DNA of 64,000 bases from Symbiodinium natans (taxonomy: Eukaryota > Sar > Dinophyceae > Suessiales > Symbiodiniaceae). The notes under the pieces are model-generated. The model was not told the DNA's origin. It was given only the letters and a program-made list of their open reading frames with translations, and made no database searches. Of this stretch, positions 1 through 13,400 are shown piece after piece. Both the position numbers and the translations under genes were made by a program. Location of the stretch: assembly GCA_905221605.1 (NCBI GenBank), contig CAJNDS010002398.1, forward strand, positions 22,501 to 86,500. The letters are read 5' to 3'. Each line of letters begins with the position of its first letter. Position 1 is the stretch's first letter.

Positions 1-606
1 TCCCAACTACCAGTAGTAGGTTTAGGTCAGCAGCGTCGCGTCAGAGATCAGAAGTCATCTTCCAGCGTGCCTAGAACAGGGGAGTTGAGCAAAGGAACCG
101 CTGGGGAAACAATGCGTCGCACATGCGAGCGGAATACACGTGAGGCGTTCACTGCCTGGAATACTGGGGAGCGGGAACCAGTCGATTGTTGAGGACGCGG
201 TGCTCGGAGGTGTACGACCTCAGCGCCCCAGGGCTTCGTTGAGACCACGGAGTGATGGTGAGAGCCCGGATTGGACCTGCGATACACGTCTGGCCGCATC
301 TACCCGAAAGACACCCCTACTAGGGACCCTACCCCGGCAATTTATCGATCCTGTACCTTGGGGCCACCACCACGCCTCTTCTGCTGCGGCTTGTCCGGAA
401 TAACGGGGTTCCTGCATTTATCATTTGAGATCACGCAGCGCACTAAGCACTTCAAAAACCCGTGGTTCGCGCCACTGAAGGATCTGCCGACGCTTCGGTT
501 TCTACCCTTCCAAGCCCTCGTCCATAGGGGAACGCAGCAAGTGCCACATCAAAACATCGATCACCTTTTGTTGACCATCCTTTGCAGCTCTCCTAGCTTG
601 CTCTAT

Positions 607-627
607 CTCTCTCTCTCTCTCTCTCTC
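607..627. repeat. CT microsatellite
   Basis: A run of about ten CT dinucleotides. Confidence 0.95.
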
Positions 628-2126
628 ACATCCATTGCCTCACGATTTGCGACACCGGCAGCGGTGCCAAAGCATAGTCGAACCTGGAGAAGGCAAAAGC
701 ATCCACGCAGGTACTTTAAGGCCGCGGGGCAACATGCAGGAACATGCAGGAACTCTCAATGCCTTCCAGAGCCTTGGTTCTTGCTGAAGCTCCAGCTGGA
801 TTCAAGCTTGCCTGCCGGCTCGCAGCACGCTGGTATCTACTTGACCCCAGCCAGAACGAACTTACAGGAGTTGCAGGGTTTTCTGGGCTTTTGAGGGCCA
901 TTAGGGCATAAGCTTTGTGTTGTTTGTTTTGCCTCAGGCACTTTTCGCTCGCATTCGGCATACATGCATACAGCCGAGTTTTTGCCACCGGCCTGCGAAG
1001 CTTGGAGCTGCAGGTGTCCCAGGAGGCCGGACAGGTGACTCCTCGGTGTCAATGAGAAAAAGAAACTTCATAGTCATCTCTTTTGGAGCACATGATGGCA
1101 ATCCGACAGATGCCCGACCGGTACCCGCCTCAGCCACGCGATGCATGGGCATGACTGGAAACCGTTGCTTGCCGCGACCTGGCTCTCAGCTTCAAAGACT
1201 TTGTCGGCCTATCGGCGGCTGAACCGCTAATTCGAGATATCACGATGGATTATCAGGCTCCCCACCGTCACTTCCATCCCGTGGCCGCTTCGGAGGCATG
1301 GGAAGCTGAGCTTGGCCGACGACCATCATCAACCCATTCGCTGTCCTCACATCTCAAGGAGTGTGACCGGACGGGCTTTCGAGCGTAGGGCCAGCAGACA
1401 TGCTTCCTTCACAACCTCAACCCGCAGAACCTAAACCTGTAGAACCAGAGGCCCGCCATAAACATCCGTAAACCTTCTGTGCACCGGAGTTCTCAGGGCA
1501 GCCGAGGGTCGCCACATGCCTCCTGATGGGAAGCTCTACATCCCGCGCCTGGGAGGCCTCAACAAGACAGAGGGGGAAAGACGGGTCATCGAAACCCCCC
1601 AGAAGCCCCCCCCCCCCAGCCGCCGATCCCTCCACATCAAAGAAGCGCCCTCAAGCCCCGGGCCACACCCGGGGCATTGTGAATTGTTTTGGTGCAAAAA
1701 AACAAGTCTTCCACAGAGGACCTGCCAGAGGGACCCGAGTTTGCAGAGGGCCAAGGTGGGCTTGGAAGCACACCCTTCTGGTGAAGCCCGGTAGAGGAAC
1801 CTCCCAAAGCCCTCAACTGTCTCTTTTTCGAAGCCCCGGCCTCAAAGAAGCTGTCCATAGTGACGGCATGTTGATGCAAAGGCTCCTAGGCGACTTGGGA
1901 TTGGGCTTGGGCTTGGTAGCAGGGCTCAGCCTGAACCCGACATCACCCGGCGCCACCCTTCAACCGGAATCTGTTGGCAGTTGTGGGCCCCAGAGAAAAC
2001 TCCTGAGGCATGTTTTCGAACACGATTTGGGGCTGGGGCACTACGAGGATTCCAAGAGAAGGAACAAAAAAATGTCGGAACACTGAAGCCGAAAGCCTAA
2101 AATCCTCCAGCAGACACATTGCAGGT

Positions 2127-2192
2127 GCTCTGAAAAGCTCTTTTCCCAGTTTCCTAGCTGCTCTGAAAAGCTCTTTTCCCAGTTTCCTAGCT
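2127..2192. repeat. Exact 33-bp tandem duplication
   Basis: Two identical adjacent copies starting GCTCTGAAAAGCTCTTTTCC; no differences, so the duplication is recent. Confidence 0.95.
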
Positions 2193-2657
2193 GAGTGACC
2201 TGAAGCTCGGAAGCTCGGAAGCCGCCAAAGACCCTGGCCCTCCACAAAAAAAGGGCACCTATAGGTTGGGGTTCAGGATACGTACTAGGATAGTCAAGAC
2301 CCAGGCCTTGCAAAATAAAGGCCTTACCTAGTTGTCTGTGCCGGTGTGCTAAACTTCTATTTCCACGTACGCGTAGAACCCTCCCAGCCTTCTCCAACTG
2401 AGGGAATACTGGCAGGGCTGTCTCGGTGCGAACCTCCCCAGGTGCGAGTGCGCCGATGTGCCTGCTACACTCTACAGCGATGTTCGACTGCGAACAGCCT
2501 TGCCTGTCTTCGAGTATGGACATGCCGCTTCAAATGCGGACGAGACCGGAGTCAAGTTAGCTGCTCAGGAAGGCTCAGCATGTGGGGCATGGGCTCCGCT
2601 GCCTCAAAAAAAACTTGGGTCTCTGGCTTCAGTCCGGTACCGGTTCCCGTGCCAGCG

Positions 2658-2782
2658 TCCCTAAACCCTAAACCCTAAACCCTAAACCCTAAGCCCTGAA
2701 CCCTGAACCCTGAACCCTGAACCCTGAACCCTGAACCCTGAACCCTGAACCCTGAACCCTGAACCCTGAACCCTGAACCCTG
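2658..2782. repeat. Interstitial telomere-like block, CCCTAAA then CCCTGAA
   Basis: About five CCCTAAA units followed without a gap by about 13 units of the variant CCCTGAA. The variant part is nearly perfect, so the A-to-G change was amplified after it arose. Confidence 0.97.
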
Positions 2783-4327
2783 CGCAAGCCCAACCCAAAC
2801 AACGGCAGCTCCTTTCGTTCACGCGGCGCTGGCTCTGGGAGCTGGCCTCACGACACCAAAGCGCTGCAAAGGACACATCCGGGTTTAGGGCTTTAGGGTT
2901 GAGGGTCTTAATATGGCAGCTGTTGGTTGGGTAGCTTTCGGGTTTAAGTCTAAGTCTAAATAAGGGTCTCACAAAATCAGGTCTCAAAGAGCGCAGGAGA
3001 GAAGGATGGGATTTGTACCGGCTTTGTAGTAAACCTCCGGCTACGACACAACCCAGAAGCCAAGACCTTGAACGAATAAAGCCTGCCACCCTTCGTGCCA
3101 AGCAAGACAACTCCAAGTACATCCAGGTACACTGGAAGATGCCCCAAAGGGTGCATTTTGAAGGGAAGCTTTCGAGTCTGCACCCACTCGCTCTCCCAAA
3201 GCTGCCGACGTCTGGGCTTGGCTGCCGGGAGCTCCTTGGGGCGAGGGCCTGACACTGAGGTGTAGATGGGCTTCGTGGGGCTTGAGGAGGGTCAGCGGGT
3301 GTAGGGAATTTGAACTGCCTCCTCGGCTGCGTCGGGCTCGTGGCTCGCAACAGCTCAGAAATCGCAGGCCCAAGCCAGCGCAAGGCATCCCAAGCCTCTT
3401 GTACACCCCAGCCTTGAAGACGAGAAGAGGGAGGCTGCTCTGCTGGGGAATGACGGTCTGGAACTTCCTGGCACAAGTCACCACAGCGACTGTCAGACTC
3501 CACGCACCTACGGAGAACATGCTGACGACCAGCCTGAGCTTCTGAAGTATACAACTGCTAACGTTAACGTGCTCCCACATGGGCGTTGGTTCGTTGGCAG
3601 CCCTTGTCTCGGGCATCCTCGCTGTGTGCAAGGCGCCCTTCTGGGCTTTGGCTGTGTGATGCTGTTTATCCCTCTTGCCAGCAAGACATATCAAGACCAA
3701 TATCAAGACCATGGAGCGTCACATCTGAGAACATGACGTGCCAGGAGCTCTCTGCGTCACCGACTGGCGGTTGTGTGATTCAGCGAGGCTCTGTCTGCGT
3801 GCGGTTGAGGCTGACGGTGGTCGAGATCGTCTGTCCGCTGGTGTTCGATACCCCTTGTGATTTTGGACACCCTCGATTGCCAATCGCCAAGAGTTCACAG
3901 GTCCCATTGGCTGCGTGTATGGGCTGAATTATGTTGCGTGCGAGGATGAACGAAACCAAGCCGAGCAGCCCTGCAGGACATGGAATCGAGCTCCGCTCAA
4001 CATGATTGTTCTCAAGGCAATGCTCGGTCACTAACAGAGAAGTCGCACCTGGCACTCGTAGCTCGGCGGCGGCTCCACCGGTGCGATAACAACTGACGAG
4101 GGCAGTAGTTCTTGAAGGTAGGTAGTTCATTGGGGACTAGTGCGCGGATTGCGCCGAGACTCAATGAACGATCTCCTGAAGCTTCTCAACTCAAAAGACT
4201 GAAAAACGCCTCTAAGCTCCGAGCTATCCTTATCCTCGTCGGGCGTTGCCACGTGCTCCGTGTGGGGAGCATGGGGCCCTGGCCACCGCAGAGGCCTAAA
4301 GCCCTAGTGTCGTCAACTACGATGCAA
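2783..4327. other. Stretch without a supported gene
   Basis: Several 80-220-codon frames overlap here (for example 3041-3712 minus), but none shows a family motif. The minus frame over the CCCTGAA array is repeat translation. Confidence 0.55.
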
Positions 4328-4382
4328 TAGGGTTTAGGGTTTAGGGTTTAGGGTTTAGGGTTTAGGGTTTAGGGTTTAGGGA
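4328..4382. repeat. Interstitial telomere-like block, TTTAGGG
   Basis: About eight perfect TTTAGGG units on the plus strand, opposite in orientation to the block at 2658. Confidence 0.97.
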
Positions 4383-4841
4383 CCCGTTCGAATCAAACTC
4401 AAAACGAACCCCACCTCCCCGAATAGTTGAATGGTTGAGCGGTGTTGAATGCAGACTGGATCCGAAAGATGGGGGAACTGGATGTGTGCATATTGTCTGG
4501 GAGGGTGTGGGTTCATACTCCGGGGAAGTGAATAGGGCCCGACAATTCCGGCAAGGTGTCGGCTGCCAACAGTGGCTAGGCAGCACCTACTCCAGACTCT
4601 AGAATCTAAACATGTTGGTGACGATTCTCAGAAACCTCAAGACAAGGTGCTCAACCCACAGGCTCAAGCGAGATGAAATGAGGCAAGGTCTACCGGACCG
4701 CCCCTCTTTGCGTCACTCTACAGCGCAACTCAAACCCCAACCCCCTAAACCTCTCAACCCACGGTCCTTCCCGGCAAACACCAAACCCTAAAGCCCGAAA
4801 CCCGTCAACCATACACCCTACACCCCGACAACTTATTGTCA

Positions 4842-4863
4842 CCCCCCCCCCCCCCCCCCCCCC
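4842..4863. repeat. Poly-C tract of about 22 bases
   Basis: Uninterrupted C run; its length may be affected by sequencing error. Confidence 0.95.
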
Positions 4864-5510
4864 GCCCCAAGCCCGCTTACCTGGTGCTTCACAGGCCATC
4901 TCCAGCGGCATCGGCGGGAGCTCCACCACCTCTGAACGGCTCCGGAGCATCATCTTTTCGGTTTCAGGGTTTAGGGGGTTTGGTGATTTCTGTCTTTCAA
5001 GGGGGGAGGGGTTTGGGAGAGCTTTAGCTTGTCAGGGTCATGGAGAGGGTTGCTCTCAAGCTCTCTTCGAAACACAGGATCCCTTACAGACAGGCTCTGC
5101 CCTCCACGTAAGGCTCCAGGATTTAGGCTTGGGCCACGGCACAGAGCACCGACAACCGTCGGCCTACCCTGACCCCCAACTCTGAATTTTCCGAAATAGT
5201 TTGCCTCAATGCGGCTTCGGGTATGAGCCGAGTGCAGTCGGGTTGGTCTACTAGTCAACTCCGATCCGATGGCCTCTCTGCCAAAGCCCCTCTTGCAACC
5301 TAAGCCCCAAAGCCGGATACGATCGGATATGCCTTAAATCCCACAGCAAGGCCGGCATCTCCTCCCAAGATGGTACGATTTTCCCTTGAGCCTGAATGGC
5401 CAAGGCCCAACAGGCGGCTGAACCCATTTATCTGAGATGTCCGCCGGTGCTGGTGCCGGAGGAATTTGGCCAATCGGCGTGGGAGTTCGGTCCTCTGACC
5501 GATGGGTTTC

Positions 5511-5553
5511 GGGTTTAGGGTTTAAGGTTTAGGGTTTAAGGTTTAGGGTTTAA
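5511..5553. repeat. Telomere-like block with 14-bp higher-order unit
   Basis: Three repeats of TTTAGGGTTTAAGG, alternating a perfect unit and a G-to-A variant. Confidence 0.9.
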
Positions 5554-6732
5554 GATGTATCACCAGCGAGATTATACGCCGTTCCCTGATCCTGCATCCT
5601 GTCAGAACAAAGAAATCCTGACTGACGACAAGCCAAGCTGTCACTGGAACATTCTAAGTTGTGGCCTCACGGCTGATCATGTATGTTCCTGTATTGGTGC
5701 GACTTTCCAGAGATGACTGCTCAAAAAGCATGTTGAACGTTGCCTGCAGCCCTTAAGGCAGGCGCGTCGGCCCTAGTGGGGCTAGTGCTTTCCTGCTAGC
5801 TTCCCAGCGCGGGCACATGCTGTTTTGTTTGGCTGGCTTCCTTGCTTTAAGCGGGCACTTTCCTCCACAGGACCTCCATACTTCCCAATTTTGATTCCAT
5901 TCCCTTTCAGGATCCCCGGAAGCTCCTGCGGCTGCGGCGGGGACTCCGGCGACTGCGGCAGCTCTTGCTTGATACTCCTGGTGCAGAAAGCAGGAAGCAG
6001 GCTTCTCAGAGCCTTCTCTATTGGTTTGGGGTCGTACTACTGTGGGGGTCTGCGTGAGCAGCAGACATCTCACAATCACTGTCTAGTGGTGGCTACCCTC
6101 TAAATTCCTGAACCTGAATGCTGAAAAGCCAAACCGAGGCATGAAAAGGCAACTGAAGAAAGCTTGCAAGAGTTCCATTGAAGGTTTCTCCTCTGCACGT
6201 GCTCGTCGAAATTGGCTTCTGCGTCTGAAAGGGCGATTTCTAAGCCTCTCTCGCGGGCCTCGTGTGCAGATTCGCCCAAGATTTGGCATGGTGCTCCACA
6301 AACTGAGCCGCTGCTGCCATTAGTGTCTGTGCTAAGAAAACCGATCTTCTGAGTTGCCCACTCTTGCCACGGCGTCCTTCAAGTCGTCTACCTCCACAGG
6401 ATTAGGGCATTTTAGGGCCTTTAGGGCTTGTAAGTGCTCAGAGCTTTTTTTGGCGGCACACACTTTCGGTTGGGTTATACGGCTGCCAGGGATGACCTGT
6501 CGAAGGCATGATGGCAGCATTTCCTGGACGCCGAAAATATTGACTCTGAAGCCTAAGCTTTATATAACTCACAATAGCTTCATACAACTTGATAAAACTT
6601 AATCTAACTTTATCCTGCACCCGGAACTGTTGAGTAGACAAAGTACCTTGGTGAGGATGGCCCACATCAGCGACTCCAGCTCCTGCTCTCGCTGCTCGTC
6701 TCCGGCCCCCTCCTGACACAGAGGGGGGCTTC

Positions 6733-6786
6733 GGAGGGGTTGAGGGGTTGAGTGGTTCAGGGGTTGAGGGGTTGAGGGGTTGAGGG
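6733..6786. repeat. TTGAGGGG short tandem repeat
   Basis: Six to seven G-rich units with one TTGAGTGGTTCAGGGG interruption; could form G-quadruplex. Confidence 0.85.
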
Positions 6787-7854
6787 ATGTCGCGGCTCAG
6801 GGCTCTTAGGGTTGCGAGGGGGCTTTGGGTGCCAGGGCTTTGGAGGGTTGAGGGTGTCACGCCGGAGTTTTGAAAATGCCTCTTGGGCGCCAGTTGTAAA
6901 GGCACTGCGGCGACACCGTGTGTGATCTTGATACAGTACCTTGTATGTTCGCTGCCCTTGTGTCCTGAGAGGCATCCAGCAAACCTCAGATACACTCCCC
7001 TGTCTTCTCAAGGACAGGAAACACATAGCAACGGAAGCTGCTCAGGTTCTGCTCAAGCTGCTGCTAGGGCGCTGTCTTGGAGTTCAAAGTATGCCTGATC
7101 CTGAGCTTCGACCTCCTCCCCCAGCACGACTTGCAAAAGGTTCCGGGAGAAGGTCATGTGGTCGAGGGTCTGCAAGAAGGCGCGGAAGACTCAAGAGGCT
7201 TTTTTGGGGGTGATAGACGGATGTCTGGCTCCGGCCTGATACTGCGCAGAGTCCTGCAAAGTGCTGCGTTCCGCAGATTTCTGCAGTGTGGCAAGACACG
7301 TCTCGAACAAAGGACACCATATGGACCTAAGGTGTAGGGAAGTCTTCAGACCTTCGGGCCTAGATACCTAGCATGGAAGTGATGGAAGTGGTCCTGAACT
7401 CTTGAACCCAATCAACGACTCATCCTCAATCTGAAGGCAGCCGGGCTTTGACTTTAGGGGCGTGTCTGGTTTAGGTTTGAGGGCCAAGTTGTCTCAAACA
7501 GGAACACGTTCGCACCCGGGGTGTCCTGCATAATCTCTTTGAACATCTCCTTGGTGCACAGAGCGCACTCTGCAATGGCTGCGCGTTGCACAGAACAACA
7601 GGATATGTGCATTTTCCACTACAGTAGGGGGAGGGAGAACACAAAACAACAGCCCCAAGTTTGGACAGTCCGTGTTATGGGAACCCCTCTTCAAAGCGGG
7701 GTACGTGAACTTTCCCCAATGTTCCTCAAAAACACCGCAGAGATCAAATCCAACTCTCCCTAAACTCCCTGCTCTGCCTATGTTCGGGAACCCAAAGCCC
7801 TTAACCCTAAACTCCAAACCCTAAACCCTCATCATCCGAAGACCCCAACCAGCC

Positions 7855-7945
7855 CCCTAAACCCTAAGCCCTAGGCCCTAAGCCCTAAGCCCTAAACCCT
7901 AAACCCCAAACCCTAAACCCTACGCCCTAAACCCTAAACCCTAAA
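7855..7945. repeat. Degenerate CCCTAAA block
   Basis: Mixed units CCCTAAA, CCCTAAG, CCCTAGG, CCCCAAA and CCCTACG, about 13 in total; looser copies extend back to about 7800. Confidence 0.92.
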
Positions 7946-8070
7946 ACCCCCTGCTCTTTGAGCCAGAGCATCCACAAGATCCGGATCCAGACCCAGCGAG
8001 GAGAGGACTTGGCCATCCACGGCATTCGTCACGGTCTCCTGGTAAGAGCATATTTGGGAAATTATTTCGG

Positions 8071-8137
8071 GGGTTTAGGGTTTGGGGTTTAGGGTTTAGG
8101 GTTTGGGGTTTGGGGTTTAGAGTTTGGGGTTTAGGGG
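8071..8137. repeat. Degenerate TTTAGGG/TTTGGGG block
   Basis: About nine units alternating TTTAGGG with TTTGGGG. It lies about 125 bases after the CCCTAAA block at 7855 in the opposite orientation, so the two could fold back on each other. Confidence 0.92.
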
Positions 8138-10270
8138 CCAGAAGCCCGGTCCGAAAAGAAATGATCCTCCCCTTCAAGGACTTCTGAGCTACCCCAAGCC
8201 CTACACAAGCCGCTCGAGGGTTCTGGGGTTCTACGGTAAGGGTCTAGGGGTTTAGGGATTACTTCCAGGTACATTGACTCTCTTTTGCCGGCAGGGCTTT
8301 AAGGAGAGCTCGATTCCCTCAACAATAAACTAACAAAACACCTAAATCACACTAAATCACCCACCCATCCAACCGCAACCGTCTCTAACAAACCCAAAAA
8401 CCCTAACCCTCTTAGCCAGCTTAAAGGGTTTCGGGTTTCGGGCCTTCATGCGCTTGACAGCGTTGTGCCGCTCCACGGTCGCCTGGTGAAAAAGAGCGTG
8501 ATGGGGCTGCGGGGTTCTGTGTGAAGGGCACGCGACGGCCACTGAGGGTCATGCCACTAGAACGCTGCTGTCAGCGAAGACATGCTAAGCCACATGCATG
8601 GGTGGATATCCCTTCTAAGGTTGTGTATCAGAGTATCACCATTAAGCTTGCAGCCCATGGACGCTAACAAACCTTCAGAGCGCAGCTCCCGTCCAGGAGC
8701 CATTGACCAGTAAACACTCACCCAACCTCCGAGCTCTGCGCTTATGCTGGATTACTGCTTCCCTACTTTTTCCAATCAACCCTAAGCATGAAAAGAACCA
8801 AGATTTAGGCAGGCATTGCATGGCGAAGCATAATTCCGGATAAGTTCGCGAGCTTCCCGCAGCCGGACGTGAAGCATCACATGGTGCAAAGGGGGCTGGT
8901 TCTGAGCCTTCGGGGCTTGCACGGTTGGTTGGGCACCTGGCCCGGAAAACACAAACGATCAAACTCATCCCTCTCTCGCCTTGACCGTCGTGAGGACCTG
9001 CGAAGCAAAGGGCTTGCCGCGGTTGAGGCTCTGCGGAGAGTGAACCCCCCCAAAAGGCCGAGGCTGAAGCATCACATCATGGACCCCTGCCTTGTCCAGA
9101 ACCTTGTTTCTGTGCAGAATGGCCAAGCGAGTGCCTTCGAACATAGCCTGCCGGGGCTTCAAAAGTGTACGGATGTGTACGGAACTCATGGTGAGATGGA
9201 GCTGGGATCCTGAATGCCTCGACACTGGTGCACCCATGCGACTCTTGCTAAAACCGGCTACGCGGCAGCGGGTACTTAAGGCACTTCATTCCATGACGCC
9301 CTCACTCCAGGACCTCGTAGCCTCGTGGGAACCCCATCCCACTTCCTACCGGTGTCTTGACGCTTTGCACTCTGCACTGGGCCTGCACCTTTCCCCAAAG
9401 AGCTTCCTGCCGATCACATAGCAGACGTCCACAGCTATAGGATGCTATAGATAGTTATTGCACAGCTCAATCTCGAAGCTTCGGCAGAATCGGATGAATC
9501 TTAGAAGAGCTGCACCTGTCAAAGAGCTAAGCGACCCTGTGGTTAACCTGAACTTGCAGACATTGTGAAATCATGTCACCCACAAACCACCTATGAATCA
9601 GCCTGGCCTAGCCGCGATGTACCATGTGGCAGGGGGAAGCAACCCGTGTGTGAACTCCAAGTGTTTGCAACGTTTTTTGTGTCAACTTCACAACACCATC
9701 GAAGATGAGCCAATGCAAGTCTTGTGACATAGACAGCAAGGCAATATGTTCATCGACGGTCCTTGCGTGAGGGCGCCTTTGCCTGCAAAGACATCCATCC
9801 ATGGTTGGTGGTACCGAACAAGTATGCACATGCTGTGTCATACCACAAGCAGTCATACCGCACGGAGTGGCGAATGCACTCTCAACTTACACTCTACATT
9901 TCCTGCTCAAGTGATGCAGGAACAAAAAAAGTTGCTGATACAGAGAAGCGTTCTGAGTCCCATGTTCAGAGAAGGAACCCTTCATGATCCGAATCCTAAC
10001 GACCTTTAAGTCAGGAAAAGAATCAATGGCACCCCACGCCACTAGTGCCTGCAGTGGTTCGCGAGTTTTGAAGCTGCTTCTCCAGACGTGCCTTCAACGC
10101 GGACTTCGACGTTTGGCGAGATGCTTTGCTGGTAGGCCGCCTGGTGCAGTCAACCAGCAATGGCCTACATCGAGAATCTAGTGACGACTCGAAGCGGGTC
10201 ACATCCTGTAGATGTCATCATGGCTCGCTGTCTTTTGCATATGCCATTCTATGCTTCCAGGGCATGCTCC
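8138..10270. other. Stretch without a supported gene
   Basis: Non-repetitive, mixed composition. Frames of up to about 110 codons on both strands without motifs. Exons could be hidden. Confidence 0.5.
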
Positions 10271-10316
10271 GACACACGCACACACACACACACAAACAAA
10301 CAACACACACACACAA

Positions 10317-10353
<37 letters not shown>

Positions 10354-10405
10354 CACAGAGACACACACACACACACACACCCACGCACACACACACACAC
10401 ACAGA
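10271..10405. repeat. Compound CA/GA microsatellite
   Basis: CA runs interrupted by CAAA, then a GA run (about 10332-10352), then CA again. The His/Thr- and Val/Cys-rich frames over it are artefacts. Confidence 0.97.
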
Positions 10406-13400
10406 GTTAGGAGAGTATCCAGAGATTTGGCGTACTTGGTGGACTTGAAACACGTCGAAATATGGGGCAGGACCTGGAATCGCATTTCGCTGAATGACTG
10501 CCATGTACTGCGCGCTATGTACATATGGACACCCTGGTGTCCCATGCCGACCCTTGCAGATACGTTTTGCGCCCCCATACTATCTGATCGTCGTTTGCCA
10601 GGATAGATGATATTGGTTCCTGGTCCCCTTGCGGCAAAACGGAAAGTCCAGGGCCCGAGGCTTAGAAGCAGGGTATATCAGGGTGTATATAGGCACGCGC
10701 ATCGCACTCTGAGGCTTGCAACTTTCATGAGTAAAGGGGGTGAACAGACACGATAGGAAGCTTTGCGCTGGACATGTGGGTGTGTACTCGGCAGCATCCA
10801 GGCCCCCAGCTCCGCAGGCACATCGGCATGGTCCTGGTCGATGCGAAGGCAAGCTAGCAAGTGTCGACTCGACAGAGACTTCTGTCGTCTGCAAGACCCT
10901 AGAGTTTCTAAGCAGGAGCAGGTCTCAACCAGGCCAGGCAAGGCATGATTCACCGTTTTCCTTTTTTTTTAACGCGGCGCTGGGGACGTTGACTGATTCG
11001 ACAGCACTCAGCGCAGCGATGCTTCTCAACGTGCGGCCTCATCCTCGTCCGGTTCGCGCAAGCTGTCTTCGCTGTCGCTGTCCTCCTCCTTGCTACTCTG
11101 AATCTGTCATGGTGGCAAGTCGCGGTCGGCACGCTACTCTCCAAGGGCTGTAGAAGTGCAGGGCTCCAGCTGATGGCTCGGCCCTCAACCCTTACGGTGG
11201 CTTGGAGCTACGGACGCCGGGGGCCCCACATCGCTGTCTGGCACTGAAAGGTTGTGCTGTGTCAAGACCTGGTCCGGACGGAGCTGTTCAGAGAACCCCC
11301 ATCGTCACTGAGCCAGAACTTTTAGCTCCCTTACGCGTACATGAGCCCTGCTACTGTAAGTAAGTCTCAAGCCAATCTGGTCTGCTGATAAGTTCTCCTG
11401 GAGCGCAAACGCGGGCTTCACAGCTTGGGGCTCAGGCCGAAGCGGCAGGGAAGCGAGGGAAGCTCCAGATACTCACTTTCACCCTGTTGGCATGAGGACG
11501 GTGTCTTTGGACAGAAACCGATGAAGAGCCAAAGCAACCCTTTAAAACCAGCGCCAGTGTCCTTAGGAATCGAACGCTGCTGGCGCAGTGACCACCTTAA
11601 GTGGCTGAGCTTCATCCCAACAGGGGCAACTGCCGTTGCTCTGGAGAGGCGAAAGGCTGGATTAGATGCAACCTGCTGGCCGACTCTGAAGCATTGATAT
11701 GACGTTCGCGAGCCGTTTTGCTGAAGTAGTGGGTTTATACATGCTGGTCAAGCGCCCCAAAGGGCTTTGGAAGCCGATGGCAACCACGCAAAGAGTGAGT
11801 GGCCTACATGTGCCAGAGCAAACCGAAGCCACGCGACAATCTTTGACCACTGTGCCCGAAACAACTCAACTCGAGGAAAGAGCCCACGCGGCCAGGAGCA
11901 TCCTTGCCCCCTTGCCTGCCCTGGCAGAGAAATATTGTCGCCCTAGCAAGAACTTAGAACTTTAGGGGAGGGCTCAGTGCTTCGTTCCTGAGGGAGCCCA
12001 CGTCTGTTTCGCAGGTGGAAGGCTTGGCTAGCGGCTGCCATTCATGGGGGTTTTCGAATTTCTGGGTACCTTCTTGCGATCCTTATGATAAGGGCATCCT
12101 ATGATTTGGGGGTCTTTTTTGGGGGTGCCTTATGTTCGTAAACTCTCATATGAATTCGCCTCGGCTTTTTGCCGAGAAGCGCTTGGAACAAGCAGAAACG
12201 GATCCGGTCTCCTTCCCCCTAACCCAAACCCCCCGGGCCGCCCCCCTGGGACCCCCCTTGGACCCCTGGGACCCTTCCCTGGAACCCCTCCCCCTTTTTG
12301 AGGCCAGAAACCATTTCCTCCTTTCCTGTCCTGGGACGGCCCGACTGCCGAGGCGGCGCACGCAAGCGTTTACAATTACATTCGTCACGTGCATCACCTA
12401 CCTGCAGTTAGACACATGATGTCGCAAGCAAGCCCATCTACGCTTGTATTCGCGTCTGCAACAGCGATGGCACTGACGCTGGCACGCTTCATGTCGTTGG
12501 GCGATGCTGCATGACGCTTCGAAGAACAGCGACGTGAAAATATGTGCGGCTTGGAAAACCTTGAAGGGTTGCCCACCCAAAACTCTGCACCCTCAGCTTT
12601 CAAGCGCCTCTTAGAGCCCCTTAATATCTCTGAATGTTATGCCCCGACGATCGAACAGCCTGGCAGATCACTTGAGAACTGGTTGGGCGGAGAAGATGAT
12701 TCACTCTCAACTGCTAAAGGTCTTAGATAGTCGTTGCGATAGAGAAACCTATGTTCGGTCTCAAAGTTCCTCATTGCACGAAAGCTGCTAAGAGAGTCGG
12801 GTCATGGCGAAACCTCCGTTTAAGCCTGAAGTCCACCCACAGCTGAGCCTCTGCATCCTCGGACGGTGCCGCGTTCAAGCGATTGATGCGCATCAGGCAT
12901 CCTGAGATGAGTGCCACAAAAGATGTTGCAGAGTAGCCGAGTTCCTACACTTTCGGCGGAATGCCTTCCAGTATGCAAGAACCTGAACCCGATCGCACTT
13001 GCTGCGCAAAGAGGCATGCTGGGAAAATGCCCGAGAAGAGTCTGGTGTCTCGTGATGCATGGGTGCTTTCCCAGCGGCTGGCAGCTTTCGTCACCTTCGT
13101 GGTCGCCTTCATCTCTAGTGTTTACGGCCGCTTGTGTCCTGACAGGCACCCCCGACACGCTCTGCAACAGGTCATGAGCACCATGCTTTCGGAAGAGCTC
13201 ACCAGCTCACCACTAAGGATGCCTACAAGGCTCCTGCTTCCTCTGGCGAGCGCCACGACGCGGCATGGCGAGGCTCAATTATCCGCTCTTGCAATGCTGA
13301 AGTTTCTCTGGGTTTAGGGCTTGGGGAGATATGGAGTCTTGACTGAGCGGAGGGCGTGATATGACAAAGGTGCCCGACAGGAACTATGTGGAAGGGCATG

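Larger units (their letters stand above)
1..2657. other. Stretch without a supported gene
   Basis: Open frames overlap on both strands with no recognisable motif. It holds only the CT run and the 33-bp duplication listed separately. Confidence 0.6.
4383..7854. other. Stretch without a supported gene
   Basis: Contains the poly-C, 14-bp telomere-like and TTGAGGGG repeats listed separately, and short CCCTAAA-like words. No coding segment recognised. Confidence 0.6.

Noticed and set aside
10160-10606. His/Thr-rich and Val/Cys-rich frames
   Set aside because: Caused by the compound CA/GA microsatellite.
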